A stretch of 33,035 bases of DNA from CAXBPY01 sp003455275 (GTDB taxonomy: Bacteria > Bacteroidota > Bacteroidia > Chitinophagales > UBA10324): positions 1-33,035 of the forward strand of contig CAXBPY010000034.1 of assembly GCA_963977675.1 (NCBI GenBank). The letters run 5' to 3'. Position numbers and translations under genes: made by a program. Position 1 is the first letter of the stretch. Each line of letters opens with the position of its first letter. The notes beneath the pieces were generated by a model. That model did no database searches and had not been told where the DNA came from. It was given only the letters and a program-made list of their open reading frames with translations. Below are positions 6,613 to 13,807 of this stretch, one piece after another.

Positions 6613-9030
6613 ATGAAAAAAACAATTCTAACCTGCTTCGCAATGCTGATTATTTCGGCAGCCTATTCACAGGTTCTTTTGAATTCAAATCATCTTGCGA
6701 TTTGTAACGGAAGTTCCACCACTCTTACTGCAACGGGTGCAGTTACATATTTCTGGAGCCCGTCAGCTGGGTTAAATTCAACTCAGGGAAATTCTGTAAT
6801 AGCCTCACCATCTTCAACCACCACTTATACAGTTACCGGTGTGGATCAATCCGGAAATTCATCTTATGCATCGGTTGATGTTGTTGTTAATCAAAATCCT
6901 GATTTAAATATTTCAGTTGCACAAGCGAGCGGATGCAATTTTATTCCTGGATTATATCAGGATCCAATTTATCCTGATGTTAAAATGATCTCAAATGTGG
7001 TTTATGGTCAGAACGCTTTATATAACGGACAAATGACTAATCTGACTTTGGATATTTATATGCCAAATCAATTAGTGAATTATAAACGGCCTGCAGTTCT
7101 TCTTCTGCATGGTGGCGGATTTATTTACGGCGATAAAACAGACAGTACTGTAACAGTATTAAGCAATTTTCTCGCACACAGAGGTTATGTAGTTTACAAC
7201 GCTAATTACCGGAAGGGAATGCAGCAAGCGAATCAGGCTAATGCGGGTAATGCTTACTATCGTGCTGTGCAGGATGCAAAATGTTGCGTTCGATATATCC
7301 GAAAAACAGGAGTACAATATGGAATCGATACCTCTCAGATTTTTATCGGAGGTTTTTCAGCAGGAGCAATGACCTCGATTGCTGTTGCATACATGGATCA
7401 ACAAGATGTTCCATCGTGGATCAGTTATTCTTCTCTTGGAAATTTAGAAGATGCCGGTGGTAATACAGGTTTTTCTTCAAGAGTAAAGGCAGTGGTAAGT
7501 ATTTCAGGCGGTGTCTATGATACCACCTCAATTTTCGACAACGAAACTGAGCCGATTTATTCTTTTCATGGAACTAACGATGGAACCATTCCTTACACCA
7601 GCGGACTATCATATGGAATAATGGTATATGGAGGTTATACAGTTAATCAAAAAGCAATTGAATCAGGAATAAATTCTACGCTTCACACATTTATTGGCGG
7701 TGGCCACATGCCTGCGCAATCTTCACCACAAATGGATACAGTGATTCGTGAGTCCGCAGCATTTATTTTTTCCCAAACTAATTTTCAACACGGAGAAAAT
7801 TCAGTTGCTATGGTTAGCCTTTCCGGCGCTGGTTCCTGGTTATGGACTCCGAATTTGTGGCTTTCAAGTGATACTGCGGCCAACATAATTGCTCAGCCAC
7901 TAATCAATAAGATTTACACAGTTACCGGCACCACTTCCGCCGGGTGCAGCGCTCAACAGACTATTGAATTGAAATGTGTCCTTCCGCTTTCTGTTTCAAT
8001 AAAAATTGATACTGTTCAAAATCATTTAAACCTTTATGCAGTTGTTGTCGGTGGGCAGGGGATATATTCTTATTTGTGGTCCAATGGATCCACTGCTTCT
8101 TTTATAAATCATGTTGGAGAAGGAAATTATTCTGTCACCGTAAATTCAGCTGATTGCACAACAAATACAGGTGTCGAAATCATTTTCCCTGAATTAACAA
8201 CCGCTACTGCATTTAAACTTGATACTGTTACATCGTGCCATGCTGCCGTGAGTTGGGTTCCAATGCCTGATGCTCTTTATCAGCGAATCATTCTTACAAA
8301 CACTGATGATTCATCAAGCACACAATTAATTTCATTCATGAATCCTTATAATGGAAATTACGAGTGGAACGAATTGCTTCCATCAACAAACTACAAGGCC
8401 GAAGTCATTGCCTATACCTGGAATAATGAAACTGCGGGGGCTTCAACACTTCTATTTAAAACTAAAATGTGTGAGGCACCGTTTGTTCTTTTTGAATCAA
8501 ATGTGCAGTCAGTTTCGGCTACGGTGAACTGGACTTCTAATTGTAATGCAGACGCCTATCGTCTAAAGATTAGAAGAGTTGGAGACCCTGCATGGTCTTT
8601 CCTTACTTTGAATGATACGCATTATGATTTTACAGGACTTCAACCCGGCACCACTTACGAATACTTTGTTCGAACTATCTGTTCTGCAAATCTTCCTTAT
8701 TCTAAAAAAAGTTATTTAAAAACTTTTACTACAACTGATAGCCGTAAAGAAAATGTTTTATTAAAAACTGAAAATGATTTTCAGGTCTATCCCAACCCAT
8801 GTAACGGAAGTTTTACAATTCATGCAGCGCTTCCGGTTTCATCTGAATCAGCAATAATTGAATTATACAATTCGCTTGGACAAATTGTAATTGAGAAACG
8901 AATAATTACTGAAGAAGGAAGTATTGAACTGTCAATGGAACTGCCGAAAAATTATCCGGCCGGGGTTTATCAATTGCGAATTAAATCCGGTAATATTTTA
9001 CTGAACCGAACCATTGTAGTCAGAAACTAG
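6613..9030 (+). CDS. Secreted alpha/beta-hydrolase (carboxylesterase-like) with Ig-like/FN3 modules and T9SS sorting domain
   Basis: 805 residues. Signal peptide 1-19 (ends AYSQ). An Ig/PKD-like module follows (about 25-95). The hydrolase domain (about 130-395) has HGGG oxyanion motif 166-169, nucleophile S249 in GFSAG, and probable Asp D323 (HGTND) and His H365 (GGGHMP), so the triad looks complete. This pattern fits HSL/esterase-lipase enzymes that cleave esters. Further Ig-like modules and an FN3-like module (about 620-710) precede a C-terminal sorting domain (about 723-805) starting VYPNP and ending in the usual beta-strands. It should be exported by Sec, then carried across the outer membrane by the T9SS. 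Substrate unknown. Monocistronic by context; convergent with the M1 lipoprotein gene 37 bp downstream. Confidence 0.9.
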   Translation: MKKTILTCFAMLIISAAYSQVLLNSNHLAICNGSSTTLTATGAVTYFWSPSAGLNSTQGNSVIASPSSTTTYTVTGVDQSGNSSYASVDVVVNQNPDLNISVAQASGCNFIPGLYQDPIYPDVKMISNVVYGQNALYNGQMTNLTLDIYMPNQLVNYKRPAVLLLHGGGFIYGDKTDSTVTVLSNFLAHRGYVVYNANYRKGMQQANQANAGNAYYRAVQDAKCCVRYIRKTGVQYGIDTSQIFIGGFSAGAMTSIAVAYMDQQDVPSWISYSSLGNLEDAGGNTGFSSRVKAVVSISGGVYDTTSIFDNETEPIYSFHGTNDGTIPYTSGLSYGIMVYGGYTVNQKAIESGINSTLHTFIGGGHMPAQSSPQMDTVIRESAAFIFSQTNFQHGENSVAMVSLSGAGSWLWTPNLWLSSDTAANIIAQPLINKIYTVTGTTSAGCSAQQTIELKCVLPLSVSIKIDTVQNHLNLYAVVVGGQGIYSYLWSNGSTASFINHVGEGNYSVTVNSADCTTNTGVEIIFPELTTATAFKLDTVTSCHAAVSWVPMPDALYQRIILTNTDDSSSTQLISFMNPYNGNYEWNELLPSTNYKAEVIAYTWNNETAGASTLLFKTKMCEAPFVLFESNVQSVSATVNWTSNCNADAYRLKIRRVGDPAWSFLTLNDTHYDFTGLQPGTTYEYFVRTICSANLPYSKKSYLKTFTTTDSRKENVLLKTENDFQVYPNPCNGSFTIHAALPVSSESAIIELYNSLGQIVIEKRIITEEGSIELSMELPKNYPAGVYQLRIKSGNILLNRTIVVRN

Positions 9031-9067
9031 AATATCTTTTTCTGTCTTTCTTCCCTTAATCTCTAAA

Positions 9068-10741
9068 TCACTTGCTGCTTTTCGCGCGGAGCTTGTAGAG
9101 TTTGGCTGTTCGGTCAAACGAAAACTGTTTAGCTCCTGATACAGGACAAATACGATCATGCTGATAACTGGTGGTTGGATAAAGCGTTTGCTTTTCATCA
9201 CCACAATCAATCACTATTGGCATTTTAAATCCATCAACGCAGTCAACCCAGTGATAAGCAAACTGACCGCCCTGATCCCAGTAAAATTCTAACACCGGAA
9301 TTCTGCGATCGTGCAGGTATTGATTGAATAGCCAATGATAATCGCTTCCGGTTTTTTCATTCACCACGCTTATGAATTCTTCTGAAGTAATCTGATGATA
9401 TTCATATCTGCTGAAATAAGTTTTAATGATATCGAAGAAAACTGAATCATTATTAATAGTGGCGCGAAGTGTTTGAAGCGTTCCTGCCCCCTTGGTGTAA
9501 ACATCTTCGTCATGATAATCGAAATAACGAACACCTACAGGTCCTACAATTGGTCTCTCATTCAGATTCTGCAACCGATAGAAGTAAAGATAATTGTTGT
9601 AGAAAGTTTTATCTTTTTCCTGCTCGAGATAGAGAGATTCGCTGTAGGTGGCAAATCCTTCCTGCAACCACACATCCGAAAAATCTTTTGCAGTTATTGC
9701 ATTGCCCCACCATTCGTGAGCAGTCTCATGTAAGATAATGTAATCAACTCCCATCCATGAATCTTTGAAGTTGCTTCCGTAAGCTATTGCCGTTTGATGT
9801 TCCATTCCTTCGAAAGGAGAATTCACGAGTTTAAATCCATCACGCTGCCATGGGTAGGCACCAAAAGTTTTTTCATAGAACGCGAGGATTTTTTTCACTT
9901 CATCAAACTGGGTTTTTGCTTTCTCATAATTTTCAGGAAGCACATAGTGATTGAGTTCAATAATTTTTCCGGTGATACTGGTAAAAGTGTCATGGAGCAA
10001 TTTCAAATTTCCTATGTAGAAAGTGACATTATAGTTATTGATATTATAGGAAACATGCCAGTGAAATTTTTTCCATCCTTTACCGGCATCGCTGCTATCT
10101 CGTAACAAACCATTGCAGACAGCCATTAACCCTGAAGGACATGTAACAGAAATATCCACGCTGTCCGCTTCATCTGAATTATGATCCTTGCAGGGCCACC
10201 ACAAGCTTGCTCCTTCCGTTTCGCATGCAACACCGCACCATGCATTTCCATTTGCATCTTTCTTCCATACAAATCCGCCATCCCATGGTGGTTTCCTTGC
10301 AACGATTGGTGACCCATCGTAAGAAACCGTAAGAGAAAAACTCTCGCCGGTTTTCATTCGTCGAGGCATTGAAATAAATATCGCGCCTTCTTTTCTGAAA
10401 TATTTAACATTGCCTAAGTCGCATGAAACAGATTTCAAATTCATGTTCGGATACAAATCAATTTGAAGTGTATCGAAATCATTCACCGCGCTTGCAGCAA
10501 TAAGGACAGTTCCCCCAACAAATTTTTTAGCCGGGTCTATTTGCACATCAAGATTGTAATAATGCACATCAAAACAAGAACGATACTTAGTCATAGCTCC
10601 AAGCAGTTTTATCCGTTCAGTCCAAACCGGATACTTGCCCGGCTTTTCAGGAACCATATCCAATTCTTTTGTAGGCGTGCATGAACTTAGACTCCAGGCA
10701 GCAACTACTACAATGAAAAAATGTGTAATATTTTTTATCAT
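9068..10741 (-). CDS. M1 family metallopeptidase, lipoprotein
   Basis: 557 residues. Lipoprotein signal with hydrophobic stretch and lipobox LSSC (lipidated C21). M1 features: N-terminal beta-sandwich domain, GMEHQ 312-316 (the exopeptidase-type GxMEN position), zinc ligands H338, H342 (HETAH) and E361 (LQEGF, 18 residues after H342), so the metal site is complete. It is shorter than classical aminopeptidase N (about 870 residues) and lacks its long C-terminal helical domain. Likely a membrane-anchored zinc peptidase of the periplasm or surface. It lies 42 bp downstream of the SDR gene on the same strand and may be the last gene of a YqgE-SDR-M1 transcript. Same family as, but clearly different from, the truncated gene at the left edge. 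Confidence 0.93.
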   Translation of the reverse strand: MIKNITHFFIVVVAAWSLSSCTPTKELDMVPEKPGKYPVWTERIKLLGAMTKYRSCFDVHYYNLDVQIDPAKKFVGGTVLIAASAVNDFDTLQIDLYPNMNLKSVSCDLGNVKYFRKEGAIFISMPRRMKTGESFSLTVSYDGSPIVARKPPWDGGFVWKKDANGNAWCGVACETEGASLWWPCKDHNSDEADSVDISVTCPSGLMAVCNGLLRDSSDAGKGWKKFHWHVSYNINNYNVTFYIGNLKLLHDTFTSITGKIIELNHYVLPENYEKAKTQFDEVKKILAFYEKTFGAYPWQRDGFKLVNSPFEGMEHQTAIAYGSNFKDSWMGVDYIILHETAHEWWGNAITAKDFSDVWLQEGFATYSESLYLEQEKDKTFYNNYLYFYRLQNLNERPIVGPVGVRYFDYHDEDVYTKGAGTLQTLRATINNDSVFFDIIKTYFSRYEYHQITSEEFISVVNEKTGSDYHWLFNQYLHDRRIPVLEFYWDQGGQFAYHWVDCVDGFKMPIVIDCGDEKQTLYPTTSYQHDRICPVSGAKQFSFDRTAKLYKLRAKSSK

Positions 10742-10783
10742 GATTTGAAATAATAGTCAGACAAATATGTGAAGAACGAAAAA

Positions 10784-11641
10784 TTATTTTTTTCTCATTT
10801 GTTCCCAAATGTCCCAAGCTTCGTTCGGAATTTTTTCGAAGGAATTAAATTGTCCTGCATTATAAAGCCATTCACCACCATCAATCACCACAACTTCACC
10901 ATTGATGTATGAAGAAAAATCTGAAAGAAGGTATGATGCAAGATTTGCAAGCTCCTCGTGAGTGCCCACACGCTTGAATGGAATACGCTGCAATGGATCA
11001 ATAATTTTTTGCAGTGGCTCAGGAAATAATCTTGACCAGGCACCTTCGGTTGGAAACGGCCCGGGAGCAATTGCATTGGTTCGAATATTATACTTCGCCC
11101 ACTCAGCAGCGAGTGAGCGTGTGAGAGCGAGCACTCCGCCTTTTGCTGCAGCACTCGGCGCAACAAAACCAGAGCCGGTGAAGGCATAAGTGGTTATAAT
11201 GTTCAGCATGTTAGCAGCTTGCTTATTTTCAATCCAATGTTTTCCGAATGCAAGCGAGCAATTGTAAGTTCCCTTCAAAACAATATCGACCACGGTGTCA
11301 AATGCTTTAGCAGAGAGCCGCTCAGTGGGCATCACAAAATTCCCGGCAGCATTATTCAGGAGCGAAGTCACTTTTCCGAATTCAGAAATTGTTCGCTGCA
11401 ACATTTTTTCTACCTCATCATAACTGCGCACATCGCACACAACAGGGAGAACTTTATTTTTTGTGAGCGAAGAAATTTCAGCCGCAGTTTTTTCAAGCAC
11501 CTCTTTTTTTCTGCTTGTGATAACAACCGATGCTCCGAGTAGCGAAAACATTTCACTCATGCTTCTTCCTAAGCCGGTGCCACCGCCGGTGACAACAATC
11601 ACTTTTTCTGATAAAGAATTTTCACGCAACATTGAGTTCAT
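10784..11641 (-). CDS. SDR oxidoreductase, 2,4-dienoyl-CoA reductase-like
   Basis: 285 residues, NAD(P)-binding Rossmann fold: TGGGTGLG 18-25, adenine loop CDV 69-71, NNAAG 96-100. The usual SDR YxxxK pair is absent: the position four before K167 is serine (S163). Instead N101, Y152, S163 and K167 have the spacing I recall for eukaryotic 2,4-dienoyl-CoA reductase (N148, Y199, S210, K214). The text TGSGFVAPSAAAKGG and PGPFPTEGAWSRL also resemble that group. The likely reaction is NADPH-dependent reduction of 2,4-dienoyl-CoA in beta-oxidation of unsaturated fatty acids, in the cytoplasm. ATG at 11641 preferred; an ATG three codons in is an alternative. No other beta-oxidation genes are next to it. 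Confidence 0.85.
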   Translation of the reverse strand: MNSMLRENSLSEKVIVVTGGGTGLGRSMSEMFSLLGASVVITSRKKEVLEKTAAEISSLTKNKVLPVVCDVRSYDEVEKMLQRTISEFGKVTSLLNNAAGNFVMPTERLSAKAFDTVVDIVLKGTYNCSLAFGKHWIENKQAANMLNIITTYAFTGSGFVAPSAAAKGGVLALTRSLAAEWAKYNIRTNAIAPGPFPTEGAWSRLFPEPLQKIIDPLQRIPFKRVGTHEELANLASYLLSDFSSYINGEVVVIDGGEWLYNAGQFNSFEKIPNEAWDIWEQMRKK

Positions 11642-11730
11642 GTCTTTGATATTTTTTGAGGAGGGGTGATGGGTGAAGGATGATGGATGAAAATATTCAG
11701 AACAGAATCTTTGGTCTTCAAACTTTCACT

Positions 11731-12294
11731 CTAATTCATTGTCGGATCATCGGGCAGGTTGCTAAAGAGTTTGAATTTCTCTCCCATATTTTTTAAAACA
11801 CTTCGCCACATGTTTGATGATTCAACAGAAAAAATGTATTCCTTTTCTGCCTGAACAACTATCCATGCTTTCTCGCCGCACTCTCGGTCTAACTGACCGG
11901 CTTCCCAACCGCTGTAGCCGAGAAAAAATTTTACATCATCCTCAGCAATCTGGTTGGTATCAATCAGCATTTTGAGTTGTTCGAAATTTCCGCCCCAAAA
12001 CACTCCATCAATTACTTCAATTCCATCTTCTATTAAATCAGGACGCGAGTGAAGAAAATGAAGCGTGTCGTTTTGAACAGGGCCTCCAAGAAAAAGAGGA
12101 GCATTCAATTCGGGAAAATCCTGAACAGCCTGATTAATGGTGAGATCAAGCGGGCGATTTAATACTAAACCAAAGGTTGCAGTCTCAGAATGTTCGCACA
12201 GAAACACAACAGACGACCGAAAATTATCATCCTGCATGTAGGGTTCTGATAGAAGAAAACAACCCGCCTTCGGTTGCTGCAATTCGCTGAGCAT
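11731..12294 (-). CDS. YqgE/AlgH family protein
   Basis: 187 residues, matching the DUF179/YqgE family along its length: opening FLLSEPYMQDDNFRSSVVFL, then FGLVLNRPL, LFLGGPV, a segment WGGNFEQLK, and FFLGYSGWEAGQL. The biochemical role is not established; members are cytoplasmic, and AlgH was named for an alginate regulation link that is probably indirect. Length is typical (about 180-190). First gene of a possible minus-strand run YqgE-SDR-M1 with gaps of 89 and 42 bp. Divergent from the lipoprotein hydrolase at 12365. Confidence 0.93.
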   Translation of the reverse strand: MLSELQQPKAGCFLLSEPYMQDDNFRSSVVFLCEHSETATFGLVLNRPLDLTINQAVQDFPELNAPLFLGGPVQNDTLHFLHSRPDLIEDGIEVIDGVFWGGNFEQLKMLIDTNQIAEDDVKFFLGYSGWEAGQLDRECGEKAWIVVQAEKEYIFSVESSNMWRSVLKNMGEKFKLFSNLPDDPTMN

Positions 12295-12364
12295 GGTGGC
12301 TAAAATAGTTTTTGAGTTGAATCACGAGGGCTTAGAATTACTTCCTGAAAATATTTTTTTTCGA

Positions 12365-13654
12365 ATGAAAAAATTTTGTATTGTGTTAAGTTTTCTTGCA
12401 GTTGTTTCCTGCAACTCAACAACTGACAATGCAGCCGAGCCGGTAGCTGTTTCTGCTGTTCAGAAGCAGAACCCAGCTTTTAGTTTTGATAAAAATTTTT
12501 CTGCCGGAAAAATTTCGGAGGTAAAGTGTTATGCCGACACTTCCGTTTCATATTCAATTTTTCTTCCTTCAGATTATGACACTACAAAAAATTTTCCGAT
12601 CATATTGTTTTTTGATGCGCATGCGAGAGGGTCGCTTCCTTTGAAAAAATACCTCGAGATAGGAGAGAAGTATCATTTCATTTTCGCTGGGAGCAACAAC
12701 TCAAAAAACGGGATGGATCTGCCCTCAACAAATTCTATTGCTCAGAAAATGTGGACCGATATTTTGCACCGCTTTAGTATTGACCAGAAGATAGTTTATG
12801 CCTGCGGATTTTCAGGCGGCGCCAAAGTGGCGGCGGGCTTCGCTTTCAGCCGGACGGATTTTGCCGGTGTAATTGCGAACTCTTCTCCGTTCGATGAACA
12901 ATTGTTGAGCAGCGGAAAAAACATTTCTGTTTTTCTTCTTGCAGGAAACCTTGATTTCAATTTCACAGGAGCAGTTGCGTTTGATAAAAAACTTTCCTCC
13001 ACTGGAGTCAAGCATCAGTTAGTAGTGTTTGATGGCAAGCACGATTGGGCAGATAAAAATTCTTTTGAAGAAGCGATGCAGTGGATGCTGATGCGCGCGG
13101 CTGATGACGGAAAAATTCAGCGCGATAAAATTTCTTTCTCGGCGCCTGATTTTAATTCATGGAAAAAAGAAAACTACGACGACGAAAAAATTCTTCAGCA
13201 GGAAAATGAAACGGAAGATGCGATGGGGCAGAATTTTGCCCACTTCAGTTTCGATTACTGGAAACAAAAAATTTCTCTGCTGAACAAAGCAATGAATGCT
13301 GCCACTGCAAAAAATATTCGCTGCTCTTATTCCCGCGAGTTGAATTACATGAGCATGCTGGGTTTCGTGTTTACTGACGGCGCAGTGCAGCGCGGCGAGT
13401 ATGATTTAGCAAAAGAATTTCTTGCTATCTACCAACTTGCTGATCCGCAGAATTCTGATGTTTGGTATTTCAAAGCATTGCTCAGCGCACAAAGCGGCGG
13501 CGCTGATGTTTATTCTTCATTAGAGAAAAGTGTGCAGCTTGGTTTTTATGATTCAGAAAAACTGATGAACGAACCGGCGTTCAGCCAGATAAAAAATTCA
13601 AGCGTGTTTCAATCCATTGTTGCGAAAGCAGAAGCGAACAAAAACAAGATGTGA
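12365..13654 (+). CDS. Lipoprotein alpha/beta-hydrolase with C-terminal helical (TPR-like) tail
   Basis: 429 residues from the ATG at 12365, chosen because it gives a lipoprotein signal (MKKFCIVLSFLAVVSC, C16); an upstream in-frame ATG at 12293 overlaps the divergent yqgE start and adds a non-signal extension. Residues about 60-245 form an alpha/beta-hydrolase like the PHB depolymerase/esterase D group: S150 in GFSGG, D197 in AGNLD, H226 in GKHDW. Residues about 300-429 are helical, with a TPR-like pattern (RGEYDLAKEFLAIYQLADPQ). Likely an outer-membrane or periplasmic esterase or peptidase; substrate unknown. Convergent with the Asp-box gene across a hairpin-rich gap. Confidence 0.83.
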   Translation: MKKFCIVLSFLAVVSCNSTTDNAAEPVAVSAVQKQNPAFSFDKNFSAGKISEVKCYADTSVSYSIFLPSDYDTTKNFPIILFFDAHARGSLPLKKYLEIGEKYHFIFAGSNNSKNGMDLPSTNSIAQKMWTDILHRFSIDQKIVYACGFSGGAKVAAGFAFSRTDFAGVIANSSPFDEQLLSSGKNISVFLLAGNLDFNFTGAVAFDKKLSSTGVKHQLVVFDGKHDWADKNSFEEAMQWMLMRAADDGKIQRDKISFSAPDFNSWKKENYDDEKILQQENETEDAMGQNFAHFSFDYWKQKISLLNKAMNAATAKNIRCSYSRELNYMSMLGFVFTDGAVQRGEYDLAKEFLAIYQLADPQNSDVWYFKALLSAQSGGADVYSSLEKSVQLGFYDSEKLMNEPAFSQIKNSSVFQSIVAKAEANKNKM

Positions 13655-13676
13655 AATTTCATAACCTTGTTGTTGT

Positions 13677-13779
13677 GCCCGATTTGCAATCGAGCACCAT
13701 TAAGTAGTCAGATTCCCAAAATGCTTTGGGATAAATTCAATTCGGAATTATTAACTCAGCGAGATTACAAATCGAGCAG
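13677..13779. repeat. Cluster of three small palindromes between convergent genes
   Basis: The 153-bp convergent gap holds three hairpins: CGATT-TGC-AATCG (13680-13692), TCCCAAA-ATGC-TTTGGGA (13714-13731), and GATT-ACA-AATC (13763-13773). The first and third, with the ATCGAGCA that follows each, are diverged copies of one unit (16 of 21 aligned positions agree). They look like REP-type dispersed elements and may also terminate transcripts from both sides. No other copies are seen in the window. Confidence 0.6.
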
Positions 13780-13807
13780 AATTTAGAACTCACTCGGACG
13801 AATAAAC

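Noticed and set aside
9469..10105. Plus-strand ORFs of 86-103 codons opposite the M1 lipoprotein gene
   Set aside because: They lie wholly within a gene with complete catalytic motifs and show no protein-like features.
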